Source: Azospirillum griseum (GTDB lineage Bacteria > Pseudomonadota > Alphaproteobacteria > Azospirillales > Azospirillaceae). From it: 64,000 nucleotides of DNA. The translations under genes were made by a program, and so were the position numbers. Each line of letters begins with the position of its first letter. The stretch's first letter is position 1. Below, piece by piece: positions 48,074 to 56,628 of the stretch. The stretch covers positions 24,762-88,761 of the forward strand of contig NZ_RXMA01000023.1 in NCBI RefSeq assembly GCF_003966125.1, written 5' to 3'. Below the pieces are notes generated by a model. It searched no databases. It was given only the letters and a program-made list of their open reading frames with translations, and was not told where the DNA came from.

Positions 48074-48952
48074 TCACCAACGCAGGCTGGGGATGGCGTA
48101 GGTCGGCTGGTGCCCGGCGGCGGTGGCGAGCGCCTGGAGCGTTTCCGAATCGACCGGCGCGCCCCACGGCGCGTTCCCCAACTCTTCCTGGTGGATGCCG
48201 GAGGTGACGAGCGCCACATCCAGCCCGGCGGCGTTGGCCCCGGCCACGTCGGTGCGCAGGCTGTCGCCCACCGCCAGGATGCGGCCCATGTCGGCGATGC
48301 CCATCAGCGACAGGCAGCGGTCATAGACCGAGGCGTAGGGCTTGCCGTGCTGGATCACGTCGCCGCCCATCTCGGCGTAGCGGGCGGCCAGCGTGCCCGC
48401 GCAGATCACCATTTGCGGGCCGACCATCACGATCAGATCGGGGTTGGCGCAGATCATCGGCAGGCGGGCGCGCAGGCAGGCGTCCAACTGCGGCTGGTAA
48501 TCGGCCAGCGTTTCGCCAAACACCAGAATGCCGGTGTTCAGCACGACGTCGGCCTCCTCCGGCGTGGCGGCGAGGCTGTAGCCCAAGCCTTCGAACACGT
48601 CGGTGTCGCGCTCCGGCCCGATGTGGTAGAGCCGCCGCCCGAGCCGCGCGTACCACGGATCGCTGCGGTCGCGCAGCGCCTCATAGGTCGCCTCGCCGGA
48701 GGTCATGACGTGGTGGTAGCGCTCGCGCCCCAGCCCCATGCCCGCCAGCTTGGCGATCACGCCGTCGGTGCGGCGCGGCGCGTTGGACAGCAGGCACAGC
48801 GTCTTGCCCGCGTCTTTCATCGCGTCCAGGCAGTCCGGCACGCCGGGATAGGCGTTTTCGCCGTCGTGCAGCACCCCCCACAGGTCGAGGATGAAGCCGT
48901 CATAGCGATCGATGACGTTGCGGATGCCGGAAAGCTGTTGAATGGCGGCCAT
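48074..48952 (-). CDS. HAD-superfamily IIA phosphatase (TIGR01459 type)
   Basis: A protein of 292 residues with the HAD nucleophile in F-I-L-D-L-W-G-V-L-H-D-G, motif II in L-L-S-N-A-P-R-R, and motif IV G-D-S-L-R-T-D-V-A-G-A. The start Y-D-G-F-I-L-D-L-W-G-V matches the NagD-like TIGR01459 group. It is probably a cytoplasmic phosphatase; natural substrate is unknown. The 47 bases between it and the upstream glycosyltransferase gene suggest they are cotranscribed. It is convergent with nasS, with only seven bases between stops. Confidence 0.9.
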   Translation of the reverse strand: MAAIQQLSGIRNVIDRYDGFILDLWGVLHDGENAYPGVPDCLDAMKDAGKTLCLLSNAPRRTDGVIAKLAGMGLGRERYHHVMTSGEATYEALRDRSDPWYARLGRRLYHIGPERDTDVFEGLGYSLAATPEEADVVLNTGILVFGETLADYQPQLDACLRARLPMICANPDLIVMVGPQMVICAGTLAARYAEMGGDVIQHGKPYASVYDRCLSLMGIADMGRILAVGDSLRTDVAGANAAGLDVALVTSGIHQEELGNAPWGAPVDSETLQALATAAGHQPTYAIPSLRW

Positions 48953-48999
48953 GATGTCCGGTGCGGGTCAGGGGAAAAGAGGGAAGGGCGGGCGCGCGC

Positions 49000-50274
49000 T
49001 CAGCGCCGTTCGGCCAGCAGTTCGGCGTAAACGCCCAGAGTGTCGGCGCACATCCGCTCGCGGGTGTAGCGGTCGGCGACGAAGGCCTGGGCGCGGGCAC
49101 CGATGGCCTCGCGCTGCTCGGGCGTCAGCGACAGGGCTTCGCGCAGGGCGTTGGCCAGCGCGTCGGCGTCGTCGGGCGGGACCACCCACGCGGTTTCGCC
49201 CGGAACCACGGTTTCCTGATAGGCCCCGATGGCGGTGACGATCACCGGCTTGCCCATCGCCTGGGCCTCCACGATGACCCGCCCGAAGGCTTCCGGCTCG
49301 CGCGAGGCCGAGACGACGACGGTGGACAGCAGATAGGCGGCGGCCATGTCGCTGCAATGGTCGGTCATCGCCACGACGTTGCCCAGGCCCGCCCGGGCGA
49401 TCTGGCCCTCCAACTCGCGGCGGAAGCCGCTGCGGCCCTGGTCGGAACCTACCAGCAGGCAGACCACATCCTTGCGCCCCAGCTTTTCCAGCGCCTTGAC
49501 CAGCACCGTCTGGCCCTTCCAGCGGGTCAGGCGGCCGGGCAGCAGGATCACCGGACGGTCGGCGGGCAGGTGCCATTGTTGCGTCAACTGGATCAGGCGG
49601 GCGGAGCTGACGCGGTCGGGCGCGAACACCGACCGGTCGATGCCGCGATGGATGGTGCGGATCACCGCCGGATCGGTGTCGTAATTCTCCAGGATGTGGC
49701 GGCGGACGAAATCGGAAATGGCGATCACCCGCTCGCCCCGCGCCATCACCGAATTGTACCAGCGCTTCATCCCGCTGCCGATGTTGTAGGGCGCGTGAAA
49801 GGTGGTCATGTAGCGCGCGCCGGTGTCGCGGCAGGCCATCCAAGCGCTCCAGGCCGGGGCGCGCGAGCGGGCGTGCACGATGTCCACCCGCTGTTCGGCG
49901 ATGATCGCCGCCAGCTTCCGGGCGTTCTTGCGGATGGTCAGCGGGTTTTTCGTGGCCAGCGGCAGGGTGATGTGGCGAATCCCGGCGCGGTCCAGCTCCC
50001 GCACCATCGGCCCGCCCTGCGAGGCGACCAGCGGCGTGCCGCCCGCGTCGGCCAGCGCCAGCGCCATGTCGATGCAGCCGCGTTCGGCCCCGCCGGTGAC
50101 GAGCGTCGGCACGACCTGAAGCACCGTCGGCGCCCGCCCGCCCGGCCAGGCGGCGGCCTCCTCACGCGGGGCGTCGTTGAAAGCGGGGGCGGCGGTGGTA
50201 AGTTGCGGTTCGCGTTCCATGATGCCGACGCTGGAAAAGGGTCGGCCCGGTCCGTCCACGAATGCTTCGTCCAT
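49000..50274 (-). CDS. Glycosyltransferase family 4
   Basis: A protein of 424 residues of GT-B fold. The N-terminal domain starts T-V-L-Q-V-V-P-T-L-V-T-G-G-A-E-R, and the C-terminal nucleotide-sugar domain has V-I-L-L-P-G-R-L-T-R-W-K-G-Q, and the GT4 E-x7-E element in E-A-F-G-R-V-I-V-E-A-Q-A-M-G-K-P-V. It likely adds sugars to lipopolysaccharide core or capsule. The start is uncertain: ATG 50274 gives 18 extra residues over ATG 50220, and would leave only 11 bases to the divergent hydrolase start. Confidence 0.9.
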   Translation of the reverse strand: MDEAFVDGPGRPFSSVGIMEREPQLTTAAPAFNDAPREEAAAWPGGRAPTVLQVVPTLVTGGAERGCIDMALALADAGGTPLVASQGGPMVRELDRAGIRHITLPLATKNPLTIRKNARKLAAIIAEQRVDIVHARSRAPAWSAWMACRDTGARYMTTFHAPYNIGSGMKRWYNSVMARGERVIAISDFVRRHILENYDTDPAVIRTIHRGIDRSVFAPDRVSSARLIQLTQQWHLPADRPVILLPGRLTRWKGQTVLVKALEKLGRKDVVCLLVGSDQGRSGFRRELEGQIARAGLGNVVAMTDHCSDMAAAYLLSTVVVSASREPEAFGRVIVEAQAMGKPVIVTAIGAYQETVVPGETAWVVPPDDADALANALREALSLTPEQREAIGARAQAFVADRYTRERMCADTLGVYAELLAERR

Positions 50275-50285
50275 AAGAGGATCCT

Positions 50286-51107
50286 ATGAGCGAGACCGCA
50301 GCCGCCACGGGCGGCGCGCACCATAGCCTAACGCGCGGTGCGGCGACCATAGCCTATCATCACACCCCGGCCACCCGGCCCGGGCATGGCGGCGCGCTGC
50401 CGGGAATCGTCTTCCTGGGCGGCTTCATGTCGGACATGACCGGCGGCAAGGCGACGGCGCTGGAAGCCTGGGCGGTCGGGCAGGGGCTGGCCTTCACCCG
50501 TTTCGACTATCAGGGCCATGGCGCGTCGAGCGGGCGATTCGCCGACGGGACCATCGGGCTGTGGGCCGACGACGCGCTGGCGGTGCTGGACGGGGTGACG
50601 CGCGGGCCGCAGATCCTCGTCGGTTCCTCCATGGGCGGTTGGATGATGCTGCTGACGGCGCTGCGGCGGCCCGACCGGGTGGCCGGGCTGGTCGGCATCG
50701 CGCCCGCCCCCGACTTCACCGAAGATCTGATGTGGGACGTCTTCGACGCCGACACCCGCCGGACCATCACCGAGGAGGGCGTGTGGTTGCGCCCGTCGGA
50801 GTATGGGCCGGAACCGCAGCCGATCACCCGCGCCCTGATTGAGGAGGGCCGCAACCACCTGCTGCTGCGCGGCCCGATTCCCTTCGCCGGTCCGGTCCAT
50901 CTGCTGCACGGCCAGCGCGACCCCGATGTGCCCTGGCGGGTCAGCCTGTCGCTGGCCGCCGCGCTGACCGGCGACGCGGTGCGGGTGACGCTGATCAAGG
51001 ACGGCGACCACCGCCTGTCCCGCCCGCAGGATCTGGACCTGCTCTGCCGCACCGTCGGCGCGCTGGTCCAGCAGGTCAGTGGCGTGGACGTGACGACGCC
51101 CGTGTGA
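50286..51107 (+). CDS. Alpha/beta hydrolase
   Basis: A protein of 273 residues with an alpha/beta hydrolase fold. Features are L-P-G-I-V-F-L-G-G-F, F-D-Y-Q-G-H-G-A-S-S-G, the nucleophile elbow G-S-S-M-G-G, then the acid region V-H-L-L-H-G-Q-R-D-P-D-V and the catalytic His in K-D-G-D-H-R-L-S. It resembles ABHD10-type palmitoyl-thioesterase or carboxylesterase proteins. It is divergent from the glycosyltransferase and sits 105 bases before tRNA-Ser. Substrate is unknown. Confidence 0.86.
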   Translation: MSETAAATGGAHHSLTRGAATIAYHHTPATRPGHGGALPGIVFLGGFMSDMTGGKATALEAWAVGQGLAFTRFDYQGHGASSGRFADGTIGLWADDALAVLDGVTRGPQILVGSSMGGWMMLLTALRRPDRVAGLVGIAPAPDFTEDLMWDVFDADTRRTITEEGVWLRPSEYGPEPQPITRALIEEGRNHLLLRGPIPFAGPVHLLHGQRDPDVPWRVSLSLAAALTGDAVRVTLIKDGDHRLSRPQDLDLLCRTVGALVQQVSGVDVTTPV

Positions 51108-51172
51108 ACGGTGCGAGGCAGGGCGCGCGCGGGGCGCGTTGCAAAAAAATGCAACTTCCGCAAAACGGACGC

Positions 51173-51201
51173 TTGCGCCCCGCCGCCGCCCTGGCTATAA
51201 C
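51173..51201 (+). promoter_or_regulatory. Promoter of tRNA-Ser
   Basis: TTGCGC at 51173-51178 and TATAAC at 51196-51201, 17 bases apart. The start of transcription would fall a few bases before the tRNA. Confidence 0.75.
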
Positions 51202-51213
51202 GCCGTCCTCCGG

Positions 51214-51304
51214 GGAGGGGTGGCCGAGCGGTTGAAGGCGCACGCCTGGAAAGTGTGTATACGTCAAAAGCGTATCGAGGGTTCGAATCCCTCTCCCTCC
51301 GCCA
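51214..51304 (+). tRNA. tRNA-Ser (GGA anticodon)
   Basis: A class II tRNA with acceptor stem GGAGGGG/TCCCTCC and one G:U pair, D-arm TGGCCGAGCGGTTGAAGGC, anticodon loop containing GGA, a long variable arm (TGTGTATACGTCAAAAGCGTA region), T-arm GGTTCGAATCC and encoded CCA. The discriminator is G, as for serine tRNAs. It has its own promoter and terminator. Confidence 0.97.
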
Positions 51305-51330
51305 CTGAATTCGCGAGCACCATGCTCGAA

Positions 51331-51366
51331 GAAAAAGGCTCAGCCAGTTTGGCTGGGCCTTTTTGT
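51331..51366 (+). terminator. tRNA-Ser terminator
   Basis: AAAAAGGCTCAGCC pairs with GGCTGGGCCTTTTT around AGTTT. The T-run is immediate and the stem nearly perfect. The stem also resembles a bidirectional terminator for the convergent oxygenase gene. Confidence 0.88.
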
Positions 51367-51446
51367 TTGGTTCTTGGTGTTTCGTCTGGTCGTGTGCACC
51401 ACGCACCGGGCCAGGACGGCCTCACCGTTCGGGTTGCGGGGGGCGG

Positions 51447-52490
51447 TTATTGCGCGTGTGCGTTGGTCCGCGCGAGGGCGGTTGTGGGTGCGCGGATTGT
51501 TGACACCATGGGCGCGTTGGGGCCGCTGCGCAGTTCGTCGCCCCGCATGCGGACGCGGAGCAGGTGCCATTTGCGGTCACTGAAAGCGGTTCGGGCGTGC
51601 AAAGCCCGGTGGTTGTCGGTCAGCAGCAAACTGTCTTTTGGCATGGTGAAGCGCGCGCTGTGACGGGGGTCGGCCAGCGTGCGCTCCAAGCAGTCAACCG
51701 CCTTCTGCGCGTCGTGGCTGTGATGTTCGGGGAACTGGGTCCAGCCATCCAGCACGGTGTCCCGCCGGTATCGAATTCCAGGGGTGGACGAGAAAACAGG
51801 CGCCAGTGTGGCTTGCACGGCCCCGGGACGGTCATCGGTGGTGAACAGGCTGGGGACCCGGAACGGCAGCGGGCAGTGCTCCAATGTTTCAAGCGCCCAG
51901 CGGGTTTTGGGGTGGTCGAGCGCGGCCCGGATCGCCTCGCCGTCGCACAGAAGGGATTCTCCGCCGCCGCAGGCTGCGGGAGCCATGACGTACAGAGCGA
52001 CCCAACGCTCGGGCATCGGGTAATACTGTGTGTCGGTGTGAAAGGCCGCCTCTCCGTCATGCTCGGAGAACGTCGCGTAGTAGCCGCTGGCGGTTGGGCG
52101 CGGTGTCACGTCCCACAAAATCCGGCCATCGCGGGCATCGGTGGGGGAGGGGGTGCCGATCATCGTCGACAGGGCGTAAAACAACCGCGCCCGATGATCC
52201 GGTGTGTGGTGCGACAGCCCCAAATCCGGAACATAGGCGGCGCAGCCCGCTGCCTCCAGGCTGGCCATCAGGTGATCGACGAAGGCGGTCAGGCTGGGAG
52301 CGGCGCAGCGCAGATCGTCGCGCAGCAACCCGTCGATTCCGTCCAGGCTTGCGCCAGTGATCTGCCGGTAGGACGCGGCGTGACGGTGATAGGAGTCGAG
52401 AATGTCCAGAATGGTGTCGGATTCCGCGTCCCATCGCGGGCGAAGATGGGGCGGTACGACGGCAATGCCCGCGCGCGTGATCGTGTGCAT
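51447..52490 (-). CDS. TauD/TfdA-family Fe(II)/2-oxoglutarate oxygenase
   Basis: A protein of 347 residues of the TauD superfamily. The iron triad is visible: H-x-D in A-F-H-T-D-T-Q-Y-Y and the distal His in L-L-T-D-N-H-R-A-L-H-A-R-T-A-F, with the 2-oxoglutarate Arg in H-L-L-R-V-R-M. It likely hydroxylates or oxidatively cleaves a small molecule. It lies 39 bases downstream of an MFS exporter on the same strand. The locus is divergent from a LysR regulator, so it may belong to a small catabolic or biosynthetic unit. Substrate is unknown. Confidence 0.85.
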   Translation of the reverse strand: MHTITRAGIAVVPPHLRPRWDAESDTILDILDSYHRHAASYRQITGASLDGIDGLLRDDLRCAAPSLTAFVDHLMASLEAAGCAAYVPDLGLSHHTPDHRARLFYALSTMIGTPSPTDARDGRILWDVTPRPTASGYYATFSEHDGEAAFHTDTQYYPMPERWVALYVMAPAACGGGESLLCDGEAIRAALDHPKTRWALETLEHCPLPFRVPSLFTTDDRPGAVQATLAPVFSSTPGIRYRRDTVLDGWTQFPEHHSHDAQKAVDCLERTLADPRHSARFTMPKDSLLLTDNHRALHARTAFSDRKWHLLRVRMRGDELRSGPNAPMVSTIRAPTTALARTNAHAQ

Positions 52491-52529
52491 GGGGTGTCTC
52501 CCACGAGAAGCGGTTGAAAGGGAATGCGA

Positions 52530-53804
52530 TCAACGGGGGTGGGGGGGATGGGGGTGGGGCCTGCCCAGGCTCCTCAGGGCGAGCGTCAGGGCCATCGCCG
52601 CCAATTGCACCGTTGCGATCAGGATCAGGCAGCCCGCCCACCCAAAGGGAGGCCAGACCAGCGCGGCGGCGAGCGCGCCAAGGCTGCCGCCGCCGTAATA
52701 GAAAAAGAGGTAGCCGCCGCTGGCCCGCGCCGACGATCCGGTGCGGCACAGGCTGAGCGCGTGGGCGAGAACCGCCTGGATGATGAACACCGCCGTGCTG
52801 AACAGCGCCAACCCGACGATGATCGCCGTCGTTGCCGCCGTCGTTGCCGTCGTTGCGCCCAAGGTCAGCGCCAGCCCGGCCCAGCCGCCCAGACCGGCCA
52901 GCGTCACGGCGCGGGCGTGACCGAGCGCCGTCACCATCCGGCGAGCGCCGTGCACCAGCGCCAGTGACGGCAGAAACACCAGATACAGGCAACCCAGCGC
53001 GGCGGTGCTCCAGCCAAAGGGCGGGTCGGCCAACCGGAACGCGACGGCGGTGAAGACCGCGATTTGCGAAAACAGCAAGGCGAAGCCGCCGACGCACACC
53101 GCCATCCATGGTAAGGCGGTCTGGGGTATGGCGGTGTGGGGCGTGGTGCTGGGCGCGTCTGTGGCGTTTTCCGTGCCCGCCGCGATGATGGCGGCGCGCG
53201 CCGGGCGCTCCTGCAAACCGGCCCAGGCCAGCGCCACCGCCGCCGCGTGCAGCAGCGCCAGCGTCAGAAACGCGGTCTGCCACCCCACCAGGGGAACCAG
53301 GGTGGAGGGCAGCAGGCGTCCGATGATGCCACCGCTGATGGTTCCCATCACATAGGTGGCCGACAGCCCAAGCGCGGCCTGCGGCGTGGCTTGCCGGTCC
53401 AGGCTGGACAGCAGGGCCGACAGCACCATCGGCATCGCCACCCCTTGAGCGCAGCGCACGGCGAGAAGCCCGGCAAAGCCCTGGACCCACGCCAAACCGA
53501 CGTCCAGCAGGCCCAGCGTGACCAGCCCGGCGATCAGGGCGCGGCGCGCGCCCAGCCGATGCACCAACCGCCCGGCCAACGGGGAGGCCAGCGCCAGCCC
53601 CACGGTGGTGGCGGTCAGCAGGCTGGCGCACTGCGCCAGGGTCAACCCATGAAGCGCGTGCAGGGTCGGCCCCAAGGATTGGGTCAGATACAGGCTGCTG
53701 AATCCCACCATCGCACAGCCCAACATCACGACGCTGTCGCGGTGGCCGGACCAGCGGCGGAAAACGGGGGCGGATACGGCCAAAGGGGAGTTGTGCAGGG
53801 TCAT
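52530..53804 (-). CDS. MFS transporter, YnfM-like
   Basis: Inner-membrane protein of 424 residues with 12 predicted segments. The first segments are V-V-M-L-G-C-A-M-V-G-F-S-S-L-Y-L-T-Q, with the motif A-like loop G-R-L-V-H-R-L-G-A-R-R-A. The central loop is about 25 residues and polar (T-E-N-A-T-D-A-P-S-T-T). ATG 53804 is preferred; an upstream start at 53873 would place it across the LysR palindrome. The gene is divergent from lysR and followed by the TauD-like gene. It probably exports a small molecule handled by that oxygenase. Confidence 0.86.
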   Translation of the reverse strand: MTLHNSPLAVSAPVFRRWSGHRDSVVMLGCAMVGFSSLYLTQSLGPTLHALHGLTLAQCASLLTATTVGLALASPLAGRLVHRLGARRALIAGLVTLGLLDVGLAWVQGFAGLLAVRCAQGVAMPMVLSALLSSLDRQATPQAALGLSATYVMGTISGGIIGRLLPSTLVPLVGWQTAFLTLALLHAAAVALAWAGLQERPARAAIIAAGTENATDAPSTTPHTAIPQTALPWMAVCVGGFALLFSQIAVFTAVAFRLADPPFGWSTAALGCLYLVFLPSLALVHGARRMVTALGHARAVTLAGLGGWAGLALTLGATTATTAATTAIIVGLALFSTAVFIIQAVLAHALSLCRTGSSARASGGYLFFYYGGGSLGALAAALVWPPFGWAGCLILIATVQLAAMALTLALRSLGRPHPHPPHPR

Positions 53805-53859
53805 GCCGACCACTCTAGACACCGCTCCGCGTCTGTGTGAAACACCACCTTTGATGGTT

Positions 53860-53880
53860 GTGATAGGAAACACGTATCAC
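53860..53880. promoter_or_regulatory. LysR-type operator palindrome
   Basis: GTGATA (53860-53865) and TATCAC (53875-53880), spaced by nine bases, form ATA-N9-TAT, which contains the T-N11-A core of LysR sites. It lies between the divergent MFS and lysR genes, 47 bases before lysR. Confidence 0.65.
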
Positions 53881-53883
53881 CGG

Positions 53884-53917
53884 CGCACCCAAGCCGAGGG
53901 CGCACCCAAGCCGAGGG
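53884..53917. repeat. 17-base tandem duplication before lysR
   Basis: CGCACCCAAGCCGAGGG occurs at 53884-53900 and exactly again at 53901-53917. The second copy ends in the lysR ribosome-binding site (GAGGGGG). Confidence 0.92.
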
Positions 53918-53926
53918 GGATCAGCC

Positions 53927-54886
53927 ATGGATTTCCGTCAGACCGCGTGTTTTGTCGCCGTGGCCGAGGAACTGCATTTCGGTCGCGCCGCCGCCCGGCT
54001 GAACCTGTCGCAACCGCCCTTGAGCCAGCAGATCAAGGGGCTGGAGGAGCGGTTGGGGGTGCGCCTGTTCGACCGCAACCGCCGTGGCGTGCGGCTGACG
54101 GCGGCGGGAGAGGTCTATCTGCGCTACGCCCGTCAGATTCTGTCTCTGGCCGAAAGCGGGGCGGACGCCGCCCGCCGGGCGGGGTTGGGGGAGGCGGGGG
54201 ACCTGCGCGTCGGCTATTCGGCTTCGGCGCTCTATTCCGACCCGGTGCTGGTCGCCATCGCCCGCCACCGTCACCGTCATCCGGCGGTGAACATCCGGTT
54301 GGTGGAGCACACCACTGACCAATGCGTGCACGCGTTGGAGGCGGGCCGCATCGATCTGGCCCTGGTGCGCGGCCCCTTGCCGGATCTGGCGCGGAATTGG
54401 CCGGACGAGCGGCGAACGGTGGTGTCGCGTGAAGGCTTGGCGGTGGTGTTTCCCCCGGATCATCCCTTGGCTCTGGCGGATGGCGCGCTGGGGACAGGGC
54501 TGTCGTTGCACGAACTGCGCGGGGAGCGCTTCGTCATTCTGGCGCGGCGGTTGGGAACGGCGCTCAACAGCCTGTTGGACGAGCTGTTTGCGGCGGCGGG
54601 GGTGCAGCCGCGAATCGCGGTCGAAACGGCGGAGATGGCCTCGCTGCTCGGCCTGGTCGAGGCGGGGACCGGCGTTGCCATCGTGCCCGCCGCCGTGGCG
54701 CGCCAGCGGGGGGCGCGGTTCGAGAGCGAGCGGTTTGAGGGCCAACGGTTCGGGGATGGCCGGCTGGTGGCCCTCCCGTTGCGGGAACCAGGGGCCGAGA
54801 TGGATTTGTTCGTGCTGTGGCCGCCGAAGCCGCTGCCCATCGCCCACCGTCTGGGCGCGGCGGTGGCGGCGGCGTTCCAGGGGTGA
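53927..54886 (+). CDS. LysR-family transcriptional regulator
   Basis: A protein of 319 residues. The N-terminal HTH reads F-R-Q-T-A-C-F-V-A-V-A-E-E-L-H-F-G-R-A-A-A-R-L-N-L-S-Q-P-P-L-S-Q-Q-I-K-G-L-E, the classical LysR start, followed by the linker helix and an effector domain with V-G-Y-S-A-S-A-L and R-I-D-L-A-L-V-R. The DNA site is probably the GTGATA palindrome at 53860-53880, which would control the divergent MFS-TauD unit. The ligand is not predictable. A tandem repeat in its leader may affect its own translation. Confidence 0.94.
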   Translation: MDFRQTACFVAVAEELHFGRAAARLNLSQPPLSQQIKGLEERLGVRLFDRNRRGVRLTAAGEVYLRYARQILSLAESGADAARRAGLGEAGDLRVGYSASALYSDPVLVAIARHRHRHPAVNIRLVEHTTDQCVHALEAGRIDLALVRGPLPDLARNWPDERRTVVSREGLAVVFPPDHPLALADGALGTGLSLHELRGERFVILARRLGTALNSLLDELFAAAGVQPRIAVETAEMASLLGLVEAGTGVAIVPAAVARQRGARFESERFEGQRFGDGRLVALPLREPGAEMDLFVLWPPKPLPIAHRLGAAVAAAFQG

Positions 54887-55032
54887 TGTCAGCGCTGTCA
54901 TCCGGGGCACTGCGTGTGATCGAACGGAGATGGAACCGACATCGGCCTGACATCACCCGGACATTCAAGAAGCGCATCCCTGAAAAGCGTGATAGGTTGT
55001 TTGCGCAACGGATTGTTTGTGGAGTCAGCGAT

Positions 55033-55533
55033 ATGGGTTTCTCAATCGCGAGCAACGCGTGGGGCGTTCACACCATTCTGCCGGGGGCAATGACGGAGGC
55101 GGACGGCCAGCGCTGGGCCGCTGCGTGGCGGGAGGCTGTGGACAGCGCGTCCGCCCGGCGGTCGGTGGCGCTGGTGGCTGATCTGCGCGGGTTGACCGGG
55201 GCGGCGGGCGAGGCGGTGTTGGCCGACATCGCGGCGGCGTTGCTGGCCCCGTTGGGGCGGGCGTCGGTCACGCGCTGCGCCGTTCTGCTGGCCGACGCCG
55301 CGCAATCGGCCCGGTTCGCCCAGATCGCGGGCGGGATGGACGCCGACCACAAGGCCCGGCTGCTGCCCTTGGAGGGGCGCGACCGGGTGCAGATCGCGGC
55401 GGCCTATGGCTGGGCGCTGAACGGGACCGAACCGGCGCTGGCCGACCGTCTGCCCCGTGGCGCGCTGGTCCGCCTGACCAAGACCAAGCCGGTGGTCGCC
55501 GAGTCGTCGGTCGCGGTGCGCCGGGCTTCCTGA
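55033..55533 (+). CDS. STAS/SpoIIAA-like small protein
   Basis: A protein of 166 residues that resembles the SpoIIAA-like STAS fold. It has a beta strand near the start (N-A-W-G-V-H-T-I-L-P-G-A-M-T), a helix with D-G-Q-R-W-A-A-A-W-R-E-A-V-D, and V-A-L-V-A-D-L-R-G-L-T-G. The pattern is weak, so the call is tentative. It is a single gene between lysR and the convergent gspJ. Start at 55033 is the first ATG of the conserved-looking region; the open frame extends further upstream. Confidence 0.5.
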   Translation: MGFSIASNAWGVHTILPGAMTEADGQRWAAAWREAVDSASARRSVALVADLRGLTGAAGEAVLADIAAALLAPLGRASVTRCAVLLADAAQSARFAQIAGGMDADHKARLLPLEGRDRVQIAAAYGWALNGTEPALADRLPRGALVRLTKTKPVVAESSVAVRRAS

Positions 55534-55546
55534 AGAGGAGAGCGGC

Positions 55547-56227
55547 CTAACGGCTGGCGCGGCAGGGCAGGGCGGCGTCGAGCGCGCAGCCCCGGTCGCC
55601 GTCCAGGCGTGGCCGCAGGATCACCGCCGGATGCGGTGGCGTGCCGTTGGACTCCGCGTTGACCTCTGGGAAGGACAGGCGGATCAGGCGCGGCAGATCG
55701 CGCGCGTCGGTCCAACGGTCGAGCCAGCGCGCGCCGTCGTGGTAGGAAAAGCGCATCACGCCAACGCTCTCATACAGGCTGACGCTGTGGTCGGCGGGGT
55801 CGATCACCCGCAAGCCGGGGTCAACGACCAGCCGGTGATCGCGGTGGACCAGACGGCTGCCGCCCCCCTCTCGCGACTCGATCTGAAACACGATGTAACG
55901 CAGCGGTGAGCCGCTCCGCTCGGTTCCGCTGGTCAGGATCGGACCGGCCCAGCGGTCGGCCTCGCCGACAAAGACAAAGCGGCTGTCAGCCCCCCAGCCG
56001 ACCGACAGCGGAAACAGCCGCTCGCCCCGGTCGCGCAGCACATTGGCGGCAAGGCTGAGGGCCGATCCTTCGGTCGCGGCTGCGGCGGCGCGGTCGAACC
56101 CCCGGCTGGCGAAGCGCACGCCCCCACCCACCGCCGCCAGCACCAAGCCCAAAATCATCACCACCGCCAGCGTTTCCAACAGGGTGAAACCGGCCTGTCG
56201 CGGGCGGGGGGCGGGCGGAACGATCAT
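55547..56227 (-). CDS. gspJ: Type II secretion minor pseudopilin GspJ
   Basis: A protein of 226 residues with a prepilin start: the type III signal R-P-R-Q-A-G-F-T-L-L-E-T-L-A-V-V, cleaved after Gly with Glu at +5, followed by the hydrophobic helix. The mature part has W-A-G-P-I-L-T-S-G-T-E-R, I-V-F-Q-I and L-D-R-W-T-D-A-R-D-L-P-R-L-I-R-L-S, characteristic of GspJ. It caps the pseudopilus with GspI and GspK. It overlaps the gspI stop (ATGA) in the order gspH-gspI-gspJ. Confidence 0.88.
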   Translation of the reverse strand: MIVPPAPRPRQAGFTLLETLAVVMILGLVLAAVGGGVRFASRGFDRAAAAATEGSALSLAANVLRDRGERLFPLSVGWGADSRFVFVGEADRWAGPILTSGTERSGSPLRYIVFQIESREGGGSRLVHRDHRLVVDPGLRVIDPADHSVSLYESVGVMRFSYHDGARWLDRWTDARDLPRLIRLSFPEVNAESNGTPPHPAVILRPRLDGDRGCALDAALPCRASR

Positions 56228-56628
56228 GACCGCCGCCCCAGTTGGACGGTGCGCAGCTCGAACCGCCGTCCGTCGGCCCCGAAGACGGTGATGCGGATGT
56301 CGAGCGGCTCAAAGCCGCCGCGCGTGGTTCCGTTGAAATCGCTGTGGTTCAGCGGGCGGGCGGTGGCCTGCCAGCGCGCGCCATCCTGTTCACCGCTCCA
56401 CCGCCCCGCTGTGGTGTCCCGCGCGGTCAGTTGGGCCAGGACCGAATCGGCGATCAACATCGACCGGTTGGTCGCCTCCGCCCGGTCCAGCGCGGTCAGT
56501 CCCTGCCGCTGCACCCGCAACGCCGCCCCCAGCACAATGGCGAGGATGGCGACGGCGGCCAGAACCTCGATCAGGCTGAAGCCGCGCTGCCCGGGATGGG
56601 GCGGGGTGGGGGCGGTCCCGCCGTTCAT
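56224..56628 (-). CDS. gspI: Type II secretion minor pseudopilin GspI
   Basis: A protein of 134 residues with a prepilin motif Q-R-G-F-S-L-I-E-V-L-A-A-V and the GspI-specific pattern L-R-V-Q-R-Q-G-L-T-A-L-D-R-A-E-A-T-N-R-S-M-L-I-A-D-S-V-L-A-Q-L. It nucleates the pseudopilus with GspJ and GspK. ATG 56628 overlaps the gspH stop, and its own stop overlaps gspJ. The long frame reaching upstream to 57249 is a shadow. Confidence 0.85.
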   Translation of the reverse strand: MNGGTAPTPPHPGQRGFSLIEVLAAVAILAIVLGAALRVQRQGLTALDRAEATNRSMLIADSVLAQLTARDTTAGRWSGEQDGARWQATARPLNHSDFNGTTRGGFEPLDIRITVFGADGRRFELRTVQLGRRS

